The notes under the pieces are model-generated. The model was not told where the DNA came from. It did not search any database and was given only the letters and a program-made list of their open reading frames with translations. A stretch of 64,000 bases of DNA from Solirhodobacter olei. GTDB lineage: Bacteria; Pseudomonadota; Alphaproteobacteria; Rhodobacterales; Rhodobacteraceae. Below, in pieces: positions 23,307-32,346 of this stretch. The position numbers and the translations under genes are program-made. Positions within the stretch are counted from its first letter, which is position 1; every line of letters begins with the position of its first letter. The DNA is taken from the NCBI RefSeq assembly GCF_004010155.1, contig NZ_RRYH01000017.1, positions 112,171 through 176,170 on the forward strand, written 5' to 3'.

Positions 23307-25181
23307 ATGACCGAGACGCAGCCCAAGGCCGAAACCGCCCCTACGGGCCATGCAGTGATCCAGTCCTACCTCAGGACGCTGGACGCCTCGCCCGGCGTCT
23401 ACCGGATGCTGAACGAGCGCAACGAAGTTCTCTACGTCGGCAAGGCGCGCAACCTGAAGGCGCGGGTCTCGAGCTACGCGCGGCCCGCCGGACATTCCGC
23501 CCGCATCGCCCGGATGATCCGCGAGACCGCCTCGATGATGTTCCTGACCACGCGGACGGAGGCCGAGGCGCTTCTGCTTGAACAGAACCTCATCAAGCAG
23601 CTGAAGCCGCGCTACAACGTGCTTCTGAGGGACGACAAGAGCTTCCCCAACATCCTGATCTCGCGCGAACACCGCTTCCCGCAGATCAAGAAGCACCGCG
23701 GAAAGCGCAGCGAGAAGGGCAGCTACTACGGCCCCTTCGCCTCCGCCGGCGCGGTGAACCGGACGCTGAACCAGCTGCAGCGGGTGTTTCTGCTCCGGAA
23801 CTGCTCGGACGCGATGTTCGAAAGCCGCACGCGGCCGTGCCTTCTCTACCAGATCAAGCGCTGCTCGGCCCCGTGCGTCGGCAAGATCTCAGAGGCAGAC
23901 TACGACGCGCTGATCGACGATGCGCAGCGCTTCCTCGAAGGCAAATCCACCACCGTCCAGGCGCATCTGGCGGCGGAGATGGAGAAGGCCTCGGCAGAGC
24001 TGGAGTTCGAGCGTGCAGCGGCGCTGCGCGACCGGATCAAGGCGCTGACCCAGGTGCAGAGCGCGCAGGGGATCAACCCGCAGGGCGTCTCGGAAGCCGA
24101 TGTGATCGCCATCCACCTGGAGGGCGGCCAGGCCTGCGTGCAGGTCTTCTTCATCCGTGCCAACCAGTCCTGGGGCAACCGCGACTTCTACCCCAAGACC
24201 GGCGCCGGCGCCGAGGAGGCAGAGATCCTCGAAGCCTTCCTTGCCCAGTTCTACGACGACAAGGTGCCCCCGAAGCTGGTCCTTCTCTCCCACCCGATCG
24301 AGGACGAGGACCTGACCGTCCAGCTTCTGTCCGATCGCGCCGGCCGCAAGGTGGAACTTGCCGTGCCTCAGCGCGGCGAGAAGGCAGAGCTGGTAGAGAA
24401 CGCCGCACGCAACGCCCGAGAAAGCCTTGCCCGGAAGATGGCCGAGAGCGCGAGCCAAGCGCGGCTTCTCTCCGGTCTCGCCGAGGCCTTCGATCTGCCC
24501 GCGCCGCCGAAGCGGATCGAGGTCTACGACAACTCTCACATCATGGGGACGAATGCGGTCGGCGGCATGATCGTCGCGGGGCCCGAGGGGTTCCTGAAAA
24601 GCCAGTACCGCAAGTTCAACATCAAGGGGACGGAGATCACCCCGGGTGACGACTTCGGCATGATGAAGGAGGTCCTCACACGCCGGTTCCAGCGCCTGAT
24701 CAAGGAAGACCCGGACCGCGAGTCCGAGGCCTGGCCGGATCTCCTGCTGATCGACGGCGGTGCGGGCCAGGTCTCCGCAGTGCACGAGATCCTCGGCGAG
24801 CTGGGCGTGGCCGACGTGGCGATGATCGGCGTCGCCAAGGGGATCGACCGCGACGCGGGCAAGGAGGAATTCCATCGCATCGGGCGTCGCCCCTTCGCGC
24901 TGCGCCACAACGACCCGGTGCTCTACTTCGTCCAGCGCCTGCGCGACGAGGCCCACCGCTGGGCCATCGGCGCCCATCGCCAGAAGCGCGCGAAGGCCGT
25001 GGGCGCCACGCCGCTCGACGACATCCCCGGTGTCGGCGCCACCCGCAAGCGGGCGCTTCTGGCGCATTTCGGATCGGCCAAGGCGGTGTCGCGCGCGGGC
25101 GTGGAGGACCTGAAGGCGGTCGACGGGATCTCGGCCGCGATGGCGCAGACCGTCTATGACTTCTTCCACGAACGGAGCTGA
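23307..25181 (+). CDS. uvrC: Excinuclease ABC subunit C
   Basis: The 624-residue product is a full-length UvrC. It has an N-terminal GIY-YIG nuclease domain ([20 protein letters not shown], about 28-47) that makes the 3' incision, a cysteine cluster ([15 protein letters not shown]), a UVR domain (about 225-260), the RNase H-like endonuclease domain with [16 protein letters not shown] (about 409-424), and a C-terminal helix-hairpin-helix pair ([15 protein letters not shown]). With UvrB it cuts on both sides of DNA lesions. The ribosome binding site is weak (AGGCAGG). The upstream AT-rich region carries an SOS-box candidate. Confidence 0.97.
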   Translation: MTETQPKAETAPTGHAVIQSYLRTLDASPGVYRMLNERNEVLYVGKARNLKARVSSYARPAGHSARIARMIRETASMMFLTTRTEAEALLLEQNLIKQLKPRYNVLLRDDKSFPNILISREHRFPQIKKHRGKRSEKGSYYGPFASAGAVNRTLNQLQRVFLLRNCSDAMFESRTRPCLLYQIKRCSAPCVGKISEADYDALIDDAQRFLEGKSTTVQAHLAAEMEKASAELEFERAAALRDRIKALTQVQSAQGINPQGVSEADVIAIHLEGGQACVQVFFIRANQSWGNRDFYPKTGAGAEEAEILEAFLAQFYDDKVPPKLVLLSHPIEDEDLTVQLLSDRAGRKVELAVPQRGEKAELVENAARNARESLARKMAESASQARLLSGLAEAFDLPAPPKRIEVYDNSHIMGTNAVGGMIVAGPEGFLKSQYRKFNIKGTEITPGDDFGMMKEVLTRRFQRLIKEDPDRESEAWPDLLLIDGGAGQVSAVHEILGELGVADVAMIGVAKGIDRDAGKEEFHRIGRRPFALRHNDPVLYFVQRLRDEAHRWAIGAHRQKRAKAVGATPLDDIPGVGATRKRALLAHFGSAKAVSRAGVEDLKAVDGISAAMAQTVYDFFHERS

Positions 25182-25285
25182 CGGTTACGTCAGTATCTTC
25201 AATCTGTTGGGATAGTCGCCGGGAGCTCTGGCGCGGCTCCTCGGGCTCCCCTACCGTGGCTGACACCTTGCGTAGGGGAGATCGC

Positions 25286-26428
25286 GTGAGACGCCCAACT
25301 ACTGCCGCCTTTGCCGCCCTGGCCCTCTGCGCCATGGCGCCCGCCGCGGCCTTTGCCGATACCGCCGGTGCATCCGGTGCGTCAGGTGCCTCAGGTGCCG
25401 CTGCAACTGCGCCGCTGGTCGTCGCCTCAGCCCAGGTCCCGGCACCGGCAACGGCCTCGTCGGCACCCGCCCTCGCCCTGCCCTCTCTGCCGGCCCTGCC
25501 GCCCACAACGCTCGACAAGCGCGCGGCGGCGACGCCGCATGACGCGGCGGCCCTCGGCGGCTACGACGTTCTGATCGCCGACCGCGGCAACGAGCGGCTG
25601 CTGCTCGTCAGCCCCCAGAAGCAGATTCTCTGGGAATACCACTTCCACGGCGTTCCCGGCGGCCAGGGGGCGGATGACGCCTTCTTCGCCGACAATGGCA
25701 AGACCATCATCACCAACCTCGAACATGGCCAGGTGATCGAGAAGATCGACATCGCCAGCGGCAAGCCCGTCTGGTCCTATGGCGACCTCGGCCATCAAGG
25801 CTGGCGGCACGGTCAGCTCGACTACCCGGACGACGCCTACCAGCTGCCCAACGGCAACATCATCACCGCCGACATCCGCAACTGCCGCATCATCGAGATC
25901 ACGCCGGACAAGCATATCATACGCCAGGCCGGGCGCACCCGGGACTGCTCCGGCGGACCCGGCACGCTGGCCTCCCCTAATGGCGACAGGCCGCTGCCGG
26001 ACGGGCACGTTTTGGTCAGCGAGATCCAGGGCCACAAGCTGATGGAGCTCAACGCCGCCTGGAAGCCGGTGGTCCAGTTCACCCTGCCGATCAGCTATCC
26101 CTCCGACCCGCAGCCGACCATCGACGGGCATATCATCGTCGCGGGCTATACCCGGCCGGGGCGGATCATCGAGGTCGACCGCCAGGGCCACGTGCTGTGG
26201 GACTACCACCCCCGCCAAGGCGGCGGGCTCGACCGGCCTTCGCTGGCCGAGGAACTGCCGAACGGCAACGTCATCGCCACGGACGACCTCAACCAGAGGA
26301 TCGTCGTGATCGACAAGAAGACCGACCGCATCCTGTGGCAATACGGCGTGAAGGGCGTGCGCGGCAGCAAGCCGGGCTACCTGCACATCCCCGACGGCCT
26401 CGACATCATTCCGGAGGTGACCCAGTGA
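25286..26428 (+). CDS. Exported beta-propeller protein (PQQ-like/arylsulfotransferase-like)
   Basis: The 380-residue protein has a signal peptide (cleavage near AAAFA-DT, about residue 25), then an Ala/Gly/Pro-rich linker. Six propeller repeats follow, beginning near IADRGN, IITNLE, IITADIR, VLVSEIQ, IIVAGYT and VIATDDL, each ending in an aromatic W-x-Y or similar blade edge. The repeats resemble PQQ-like/NHL and arylsulfotransferase propellers, but no sulfotransferase catalytic pattern is clear. Two cysteines (NCR and DCSGG) may form a disulfide. The GTG at 25286, with GGGGAG upstream, is preferred over 25256. Its stop overlaps the next gene (GTGA). Confidence 0.72.
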   Translation: MRRPTTAAFAALALCAMAPAAAFADTAGASGASGASGAAATAPLVVASAQVPAPATASSAPALALPSLPALPPTTLDKRAAATPHDAAALGGYDVLIADRGNERLLLVSPQKQILWEYHFHGVPGGQGADDAFFADNGKTIITNLEHGQVIEKIDIASGKPVWSYGDLGHQGWRHGQLDYPDDAYQLPNGNIITADIRNCRIIEITPDKHIIRQAGRTRDCSGGPGTLASPNGDRPLPDGHVLVSEIQGHKLMELNAAWKPVVQFTLPISYPSDPQPTIDGHIIVAGYTRPGRIIEVDRQGHVLWDYHPRQGGGLDRPSLAEELPNGNVIATDDLNQRIVVIDKKTDRILWQYGVKGVRGSKPGYLHIPDGLDIIPEVTQ

Positions 26429-26778
26429 AACGCACGCTCCTGACGCTCATCGCCCTCGCCGCCGCCATGCCGGCGCTGGCCCTGCCACTCCATCGCGTCG
26501 GCACGGTGACCTGGCATCCCACCCGCTACAGCGGGAAGGTGGTTCGGATGGAGGGCTATCTGCTGCGCCGCGAGAAGGGGTATATCCTCTTCTCCGACGA
26601 GCCGGGCGGCAGTGTCTCATCGCATGACCTGCCCGTCATCGGCACGGGGATCGAGACGATCCGGCCGAAGCGGAAATACATCCTCACCGGGCTGTTCGTG
26701 AAAGGCGGGCTGCGCGCCGCCAATCACAATCCCTATCACCTGAAGCTGACGGCGCCGCCCCACCGCGTCGGGTCGTAA
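26425..26778 (+). CDS. Small exported protein, OB-fold-like (paralogue A)
   Basis: The 117-residue protein has a signal peptide (ending near ALA-LP) and one small beta-rich domain. The pattern G-x-V-x-x-HP-x-x-YSGK-V-V-x-x-EGYL is like the start of OB-fold proteins. It is clearly similar to the protein at 26977: both share a (H/D)P-x-x-Y-x-G block, a GY strand, and a terminal (Y/H)-x-L-x-L-T-x-PP. The GTG start overlaps the propeller stop and GGAGG lies 7 bases upstream, so it is translationally coupled to it. Function is unknown; binding of a ligand or partner in the periplasm is inferred. Confidence 0.7.
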   Translation: MKRTLLTLIALAAAMPALALPLHRVGTVTWHPTRYSGKVVRMEGYLLRREKGYILFSDEPGGSVSSHDLPVIGTGIETIRPKRKYILTGLFVKGGLRAANHNPYHLKLTAPPHRVGS

Positions 26779-26976
26779 GGCCCGTCATGGGGCCTGCGCC
26801 CGTCTCGTCGGATCGGCTAAGCACATGGAATCACAGTCCTGCGAAGATCGCGCAGGCCTACTGGCGAGGCCGCGGCTCCGCGCATAATCTGCCGCTGCTT
26901 CCGCCCGGCTGCCCGCGCCGTTCCGGCCCCTTCCGCCCTCGGAACCCCGCGGACCGGGCGCAGATCGGAGGTTCAG

Positions 26977-27372
26977 ATGTCCCGTTCCCACAGCACCGCG
27001 CTGCCTGCCGCCCTGGCCTGCGCCTTCTGCCTTGCCGCGCCCGCCGCGATGGCCTCCACCGCCTCGGCGCACCGGCCGATCGACCTTCCCATAAAGTCGA
27101 TCGTCCACGACCCGGCGCATTACCTTGGCGATACGCTGGTAACACAGGGCTATGTCATCGACCGCTTCGGCAACACCGCGCAGATGGGCGGCACCAACCA
27201 GGGCATCACTGCCACCGACACGCTTGTCGTGCATGGCAGGGGCGCGCAGCACCTCAACTACTTCGACCGCTTCCGCCTCGAGGGCGTGCTCGAGCATTCT
27301 GCGAGCACCCATTCCAACGGCAGCCATTACGAGTTGCAGCTGACCCATCCCCCGGTACCTATCCGGCCGTGA
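26977..27372 (+). CDS. Small exported protein, OB-fold-like (paralogue B)
   Basis: The 131-residue protein has a signal peptide ending near AMA-ST (about residue 26), then a domain aligned over its whole length with the product of 26425. Shared features are IVHDPAHYLGDTLV against TVTWHPTRYSGKVV, a GY at the end of the second strand, and HYELQLTHPP against PYHLKLTAPP. Identity is low, so the duplication is old. GGAG at 26967 and ATG at 26977 settle the start. It is 198 bases from its paralogue and may have its own promoter. Function unknown. Confidence 0.68.
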   Translation: MSRSHSTALPAALACAFCLAAPAAMASTASAHRPIDLPIKSIVHDPAHYLGDTLVTQGYVIDRFGNTAQMGGTNQGITATDTLVVHGRGAQHLNYFDRFRLEGVLEHSASTHSNGSHYELQLTHPPVPIRP

Positions 27373-27460
27373 CAGGGTCGCCCCCGCCGGCACCCGCCCG
27401 TGCCGCCCTGCGGCTGTTTCGGACGTTCCCAGCGGCCCGCGAATGGGCTAGGTATCCGGC

Positions 27461-28066
27461 ATGAGATGGACGATCCCGAATACGCTGACGGTCCTGCGCC
27501 TGTTCGCCGCTCCCGGCGTGCCGGTGATGTTTCTCTATTTCACCCGGCCCTATGCCGACTGGTTCGCGCTCGGCCTCTTCGTCGTCGCCTCGGTGACGGA
27601 CTGGATCGACGGCTACCTTGCCCGCCGCTGGGGACAGGAATCGAAGTTCGGCGCCATGCTGGACCCGATCGCCGACAAGGCGATGGTGGTGATCGCCCTC
27701 GTGGTGCTCACCGGCTATTCCGGCATGAACCCGTGGCTGATCCTGCCCGCGACGGTGATCCTCTTCCGCGAAGTGTTCGTCTCGGGCCTGCGCGAGTTCC
27801 TCGGTGACAAATCGGCCTATCTCAAGGTCACCAAGATCGCCAAGTGGAAGACCACGCTTCAGATGCTCGCCATCGCCACGCTTTTCCTCGGCACCGGCCT
27901 GTCCTATGTCGAGGACGAGGGGCTGGCAATCAAGCACTGGTCGGCCAGCTCCGCCACCCAGGTCGGCCTGGTGCTGATCTGGATCGCGGCGGCCCTGACG
28001 CTGGTCACCGGCATCGACTATTTCGTCAAGGCCCTGCCGCATCTGAAGAGCGAGGTGAAGTCATGA
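27461..28066 (+). CDS. pgsA: CDP-diacylglycerol-glycerol-3-phosphate phosphatidyltransferase
   Basis: The 201-residue membrane enzyme has the CDP-alcohol phosphatidyltransferase signature D50-G51-x2-A54-R55-x8-G64-x3-D68-x3-D72 and about five transmembrane helices. It makes phosphatidylglycerophosphate, the first committed step to phosphatidylglycerol and cardiolipin. The stop overlaps the moaD ATG (ATGA), a pgsA-moaD-moaE arrangement that I know from other Rhodobacterales. Confidence 0.93.
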   Translation: MRWTIPNTLTVLRLFAAPGVPVMFLYFTRPYADWFALGLFVVASVTDWIDGYLARRWGQESKFGAMLDPIADKAMVVIALVVLTGYSGMNPWLILPATVILFREVFVSGLREFLGDKSAYLKVTKIAKWKTTLQMLAIATLFLGTGLSYVEDEGLAIKHWSASSATQVGLVLIWIAAALTLVTGIDYFVKALPHLKSEVKS

Positions 28067-28311
28067 TCGACGTTCTCTACTTCGCCTGGGTCCGCGAGCG
28101 CATCGGCCTGCCGAAGGAACGGCTTGACACCGGCGCGACCACAGTCGCGGCCCTTGTGGAAGAACTGCGCGCCCGCGAGGACCGCTATGCCGCCGCCTTC
28201 GAGGATCTGGCGAGCCTGCGGGTGGCGCTGGACCAGGAGCTCTCCGATTTCGACGCGCCCCTCGCCGGGGTGCGGGAGGTCGCCTTCTTCCCGCCGATGA
28301 CCGGGGGCTGA
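28063..28311 (+). CDS. moaD: Molybdopterin synthase small subunit MoaD
   Basis: The 82-residue ubiquitin-fold protein ends in the diglycine tail GG needed for adenylation and thiocarboxylation. The start LYFAWVRERIG and the strand AFFPPMTGG are typical. It donates sulfur to precursor Z in molybdopterin synthesis together with MoaE. It overlaps pgsA by 4 bases and is 1 base from moaE. Confidence 0.94.
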   Translation: MIDVLYFAWVRERIGLPKERLDTGATTVAALVEELRAREDRYAAAFEDLASLRVALDQELSDFDAPLAGVREVAFFPPMTGG

Positions 28312-28312
28312 G

Positions 28313-28750
28313 ATGGCGGTCCGGGTCCAGTCCGAAAGCTTCGATCCGGGTGCGGAGCTGGAACGCTTCGGCACCGGGCCGGACGTGGGCGCCGTCGTCA
28401 CCTTTACGGGCGTCGTGCGCGACGACAGCGGCAAGCTGAGCCGCATGGAGATCGAGCACTACCCCGGTATGACCGAACGCGCCCTCGCCGCGATCGAGGC
28501 GGAGGCGACCGCGCGCTGGCAGCTGACCGGCAGCCTGATCATCCACCGCTACGGCGCGCTCGCGCCCGGCGAGCGAATCATGATGGTCGCCACCGCCGCC
28601 CGCCACCGGGCGGAGGCCTTCGCGGCGGCGGAGTTTCTGATGGATTACCTGAAATCGCGCGCCCCCTTCTGGAAGAAGGAGATCGGGGCGGACGGGACCT
28701 CCTGGGTCGCGGCGAAGGACGCGGACGAGGCCGCGCTCACCCGCTGGTGA
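28313..28750 (+). CDS. moaE: Molybdopterin synthase catalytic subunit MoaE
   Basis: The 145-residue product has the MoaE core, including VVRDDSGK, the LEHYPGMTE-like IEHYPGMTERAL segment and YLKSRAPFWKKE, whose lysines (K114 and K121) match the catalytic pair of the family. It forms the heterotetramer with MoaD that converts precursor Z into molybdopterin. It is directly downstream of moaD. Confidence 0.95.
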   Translation: MAVRVQSESFDPGAELERFGTGPDVGAVVTFTGVVRDDSGKLSRMEIEHYPGMTERALAAIEAEATARWQLTGSLIIHRYGALAPGERIMMVATAARHRAEAFAAAEFLMDYLKSRAPFWKKEIGADGTSWVAAKDADEAALTRW

Positions 28751-28832
28751 TCCGGCCCTTCCCTTTACGCGTTCCAGGCGATCGGATAGGTCCGGCACCG
28801 GCGCGAGCCAACGCGCCGACAGGAGACGCCCA

Positions 28833-29171
28833 ATGACCAACTACCTGCGGGCCGCCGCATCGGCCCTCTTTCTGTCCGCCGCCTTCGCCCTTCCCGCGCT
28901 GCCCGCGCTTGCTGAGTCCCCGCTGACCGTCACGCTGAAAGACGGCCACGCCGCACCGGCCGAGGTGCATGTCGCGGCCGGCAAGATCTTCACCCTGACC
29001 GTGGTGAACAAGGGCAAGAGCACGGCCGAGTTCGACAGCCCGCGGCTGCAGCTCGTAAAGGCCATACCGCCGGCCCACAAGCTGGTTCTGAAGATGGCGC
29101 TGCCGGCAGGGCGCTATGGCTTCCTCGACACCCGTCACAAGACCGCCAAGGGCGAGATCGTAGCGAAGTAG
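28833..29171 (+). CDS. Exported cupredoxin-like protein without a copper cysteine
   Basis: The 112-residue protein has a signal peptide (ending near ALA-ES, about residue 27) and a short beta-sandwich. The stretches APAEVHVAAGKIFTLTVVNKG and LPAGRYGFLDTRHKTAKGEIV match cupredoxin_1-type proteins. It has no cysteine at all, so a type 1 copper site is ruled out. A few histidines (such as DTRHK) could still bind copper or iron, or the domain could be purely structural. AGGAG precedes the ATG. A monoheme cytochrome c follows on the same strand, 121 bases on. Confidence 0.72.
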   Translation: MTNYLRAAASALFLSAAFALPALPALAESPLTVTLKDGHAAPAEVHVAAGKIFTLTVVNKGKSTAEFDSPRLQLVKAIPPAHKLVLKMALPAGRYGFLDTRHKTAKGEIVAK

Positions 29172-29292
29172 CGCCGCGACATCGGCCTTACGCCACGATT
29201 CCCTTTCCTGATCTGAGTCAATGCCCTTTCCGCGCGACCGGCAGAGGTTGGTTGCGCCCGCCACCCCGGCGGACCGAAAGGAGATCTAAGTC

Positions 29293-29700
29293 ATGCATTC
29301 AAGACAGAGAGACCTCCGGCCCGCGCGCGCTCTGCCCGTGCTGGCCATCCTTGCGCTCTGCGCATCGACCCTCGCACCCGCCCCCGCCCGCGCGGCGAGC
29401 AACGTGGACGCGGGCAAGCGGCTGTTCATGGGCCATTGCGCCGTCTGCCACAAGCGCGACGCCTCCGGTGGGATCAAGCTGGGCGACACCGAGTCCGCCG
29501 ACCTGCAGTCGCCGGGGCTGGAGAAGATGTACCACAACGACGACACGCTGATGCGCCGGGCGATCATGGACGGCAAGGACGAGGAAGGTGGCAACCTCGA
29601 CACGATCATGCCGCGCTGGGGTCACGTTGCAAACCGTCTGACCGTCGCGCAGGTCAATGACATCATCGCCTTCCTGAAAACGCAGAAGACCAAGAACTGA
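29293..29700 (+). CDS. Exported monoheme cytochrome c
   Basis: The 135-residue protein has a signal peptide (ending near ARA-AS, about residue 36) and one CAVCH heme site (C50-C53-H54). A downstream TIMPRW supplies the likely axial methionine in a class I cytochrome fold, and it ends with an AFLKTQ-type C-terminal helix. It is a periplasmic electron carrier. GGAG at 29279-29282 supports the start. It lies downstream of the cysteine-less cupredoxin-like gene, so a common redox task is plausible but unproven. Confidence 0.88.
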   Translation: MHSRQRDLRPARALPVLAILALCASTLAPAPARAASNVDAGKRLFMGHCAVCHKRDASGGIKLGDTESADLQSPGLEKMYHNDDTLMRRAIMDGKDEEGGNLDTIMPRWGHVANRLTVAQVNDIIAFLKTQKTKN

Positions 29701-29824
29701 CGGTGCGGCGCTTTCCCGCCCGGGGACCGGCGCACTGGAAGTCGGCGGGGTCGGGTGGGGAAAGGGACGATAGCGGCAGGCCTCCCGGGCGTGGGACGCC
29801 GGGGGGCCGACCGGACCGGGGATC

Positions 29825-30151
29825 TCAGCCCTGGTTCATTCGCTCGATATAGGCGCGCATCTCCTCGGCCTCGCGGCGCGCGTCGCGCAATCCGTCCATC
29901 GCGGCGCGCAACTCCGCCTCGGTCTGGCTGAGCTGGTTGGTCAGCTCCGCCTCGCGGCTCTGGATATAGAGGACGGCCTGGTCGCGCTCCTCCTCTGCCT
30001 CGTGCAGCGACCGCGCCATCTGGTCAAGCTCGCCCATGTCGGCCTGGCTGACCCGGGTGAAGCGGTGCAGCAGCCAATAAGCGAACCAGCCCAGCGCGAA
30101 GGCGATGAACAGGAGCGTGGCCGTGACGACGATGAATTCGGTTCTGTCCAT
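29825..30151 (-). CDS. Small single-pass membrane protein with coiled coil
   Basis: The 108-residue protein has one N-terminal transmembrane helix (about 6-28) and a long acidic/basic heptad-like helix (about 36-105, rich in E, A, R and Q), as in coiled-coil scaffold proteins. No catalytic motif is seen. It sits 13 bases downstream of the OmpA-domain gene on the same strand and is therefore probably co-expressed. Its cytoplasmic helix may bind a partner at the membrane. Function unknown. Confidence 0.75.
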   Translation of the reverse strand: MDRTEFIVVTATLLFIAFALGWFAYWLLHRFTRVSQADMGELDQMARSLHEAEEERDQAVLYIQSREAELTNQLSQTEAELRAAMDGLRDARREAEEMRAYIERMNQG

Positions 30152-30164
30152 GGCCTTCCTCGGA

Positions 30165-32189
30165 TCAATTCGTGCTTTTGGGGCGTGGCTTCGGCGTAAC
30201 GGTCAGATCGGACGGGGCAAGACCATCGCCCTTCGCAGGCGCGGCCGATTGTGCTGCTGCCTGTGACCCGGCCTGGGGCGCGGACTTGGCAGATGCGGAC
30301 GCGGCGGCGTTCGCGGTGGCGGGCGTCCCGCCTGTGGCCGCACCGCCTGCCTGATCGGCCGCCCCCTTTGCATCGGGCGCGTCCGACTGAAGCGTGATCT
30401 CGATCCGCCGGTTCGCCTCGCGCCCGGCCGCCGTACTGTTGTCGGCGATCGGATGGGCCTCACCATAGCCGCGGGCGACGATGTTGCCGATCAGCACCCG
30501 GCGCGAGGCCAGGGCCTGCAGAACCGCCCGCGCCCGCGACTGGCTGAGCGTCAGGTTCATCGCCGGCTTGCCCTGGCTGTCGGTATAGCCCGCGATCTCC
30601 AGCTTCATCTTCGGGCAGCGGCGGATCTGCTCTGCAATCTTGTCGAGCGTCGGCGCCGCGTCCGGGGTGAAACTGTCCGATCCCGGCTTGAAGTTGATCT
30701 TGTGCGCCTTCAGAGCCGCCTGGATCGCGGCGAGACAGCTTTCCTGCGACGGCGCCGCGGCCTGCGCGTCAAGGCGCTTGTCGTAGCCGACCTGAATGGT
30801 GAAGGCCTGCCCCGGCCCGAGCTTCTCCGACAGGATGCGCGAAATCTCGTCCTTCGCACCCTTGTCGCCAGAGGTGCCGGTGACAGTCAGCTGGTTGGGT
30901 TCGACCAGAACGGATCCGTCATGCAGCAGCGCCAGCGCCTTAAGCCCGGCAAGCACCCGTTCCGGCCAGCCATCGGGCAGGTTCTTGTCATTCCGAGTCG
31001 CCGTCAGCACGTCGCTCGCCCCGAACAGCGCCTTGGCGTAGCTGTCGACGGCATCATGCATCCTGTCGTCCAGCAGCAGCCCGCGGAGCGAGATCTTGCC
31101 GCTGGGCAAAAGCGTCGCGGTGAAGCGGGCAGGTCCTTCCGACTTCGTGGCCTTCTGCGGCTTCTCCAGCTTGGCGTTGAGCGAGAAGACATCGGGCAGC
31201 TTGGCGCCGAGATCGCCCACCACCCGGTCGAATTTCGCTTGTGGAACGGTGGCGGGGGCCAGCAGCGTCACGTCGGCGTCCGAGAAGGTGATCGACCCGC
31301 GGCCGAGATCCTTCAGCGCGTCGATGCCCAGTACGGCGGCCTCGGCCCAATGCGGCGAGGGCACGCCCATGCCGACGGTGCAGAGTATCTTGCCCTTCAC
31401 CCCGGCGGTCAGCGCCGCCGCCTCGATCTCGTGACGGGCCTTCTCGGTATCGGCAGAGCAGGCATCGAAGCGGGCACCGGCGCCGTCGATCACGAAGCGC
31501 AGCGTGAAGGGCGTGATGACCGGCCGCGGCGCGGAGATGTCGACAGAGACCTTCAGCCCCTTGGGCACCGCCTGCGCCAGATCGGCCTCATAGGCTTTCT
31601 GCTGCGCCGCGCTGTCCGAGATGCCGGTGACGGTGACCTCCCCCGCCGAGATCGAGATCTTCGAGCGCGGCACCTCCTTCAGCGCCACCAGCCCGTAGGC
31701 CAGCGCCTCGTCCCAGCCCGGCGGCACGGGGGCCTCGGCGGTCTCCAGAAGGTCGCTGACCTTACCGGGGGCGTGGAGCGCCGCCACCTTGGACGCGACC
31801 GTGGCGCGCCCGGTGGCCGTGGGAATCAGCCCGATCAGCGAAATGCCATCCTCGTTGCGCAGAAGCTCGATCGAGAAGCGCGGCGGGGCGATCTTTTTCG
31901 CCGGGCGGGTGCGCATCAGGTCATGCACCCGCGCCGAATCGACCATCCCGTCCGCCACCGCCAGCGCGCGGAACCGCGCGGCCTCGGTGGGCGCCGTGCC
32001 GGAGAGGATCACCTGCAACCCGTTCGTCCTCACCCGGACCCATTCCAGCCCGGCGAGCGACAGCCGGTGCGACACGATCTGACGGCTGCGCCGCTCCACC
32101 GCGTTCGCCGACCAGAGCGCGCCGGCATAGCTCAGGGCACCGGCGGCGGCAAAGGCCGCGATGGCAATCAGGGTCTGTGTGTGGCGCAT
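30165..32189 (-). CDS. OmpA-domain envelope protein with BON-like repeats
   Basis: The 674-residue protein has an N-terminal signal anchor (about 7-27) and several repeated beta-alpha units that resemble BON domains (for example LQVILSGTAPTEAARFRALA and SISAGEVTVTGISDSAAQQKA). A C-terminal OmpA-like peptidoglycan-binding domain follows (about 500-610), with LEIAGYTDSQG and RVLIGNIVARGYGEAHPIADN. A Pro/Ala/Ser-rich disordered tail ends the protein. Such ArfA-like proteins tether the envelope to peptidoglycan. The gene is followed by the small coiled-coil membrane protein. Confidence 0.85.
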   Translation of the reverse strand: MRHTQTLIAIAAFAAAGALSYAGALWSANAVERRSRQIVSHRLSLAGLEWVRVRTNGLQVILSGTAPTEAARFRALAVADGMVDSARVHDLMRTRPAKKIAPPRFSIELLRNEDGISLIGLIPTATGRATVASKVAALHAPGKVSDLLETAEAPVPPGWDEALAYGLVALKEVPRSKISISAGEVTVTGISDSAAQQKAYEADLAQAVPKGLKVSVDISAPRPVITPFTLRFVIDGAGARFDACSADTEKARHEIEAAALTAGVKGKILCTVGMGVPSPHWAEAAVLGIDALKDLGRGSITFSDADVTLLAPATVPQAKFDRVVGDLGAKLPDVFSLNAKLEKPQKATKSEGPARFTATLLPSGKISLRGLLLDDRMHDAVDSYAKALFGASDVLTATRNDKNLPDGWPERVLAGLKALALLHDGSVLVEPNQLTVTGTSGDKGAKDEISRILSEKLGPGQAFTIQVGYDKRLDAQAAAPSQESCLAAIQAALKAHKINFKPGSDSFTPDAAPTLDKIAEQIRRCPKMKLEIAGYTDSQGKPAMNLTLSQSRARAVLQALASRRVLIGNIVARGYGEAHPIADNSTAAGREANRRIEITLQSDAPDAKGAADQAGGAATGGTPATANAAASASAKSAPQAGSQAAAQSAAPAKGDGLAPSDLTVTPKPRPKSTN

Positions 32190-32346
32190 GGGCCGGGGTC
32201 GTCTCCGTAGGCGGCTGACCCTCCTTAAGCGGCCCGTCGCCGGGGATCAATCTAAGGAGCCGTGAAATCTGCCCCTTCCGGCAGGTGTTACCATTCCCCG
32301 GCATGCGCAGGCGGCAGACCGCCGATCCCGGGGGCCGGGCGGCCGG

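Noticed and set aside
25286..29700. A phototrophic iron-oxidation (foxEYZ-like) operon made of propeller, cupredoxin-like protein and cytochrome c
   Set aside because: The cytochrome has one heme, the genes are split by pgsA-moaDE, and the propeller lacks clear FoxY-type features; there is no direct support.
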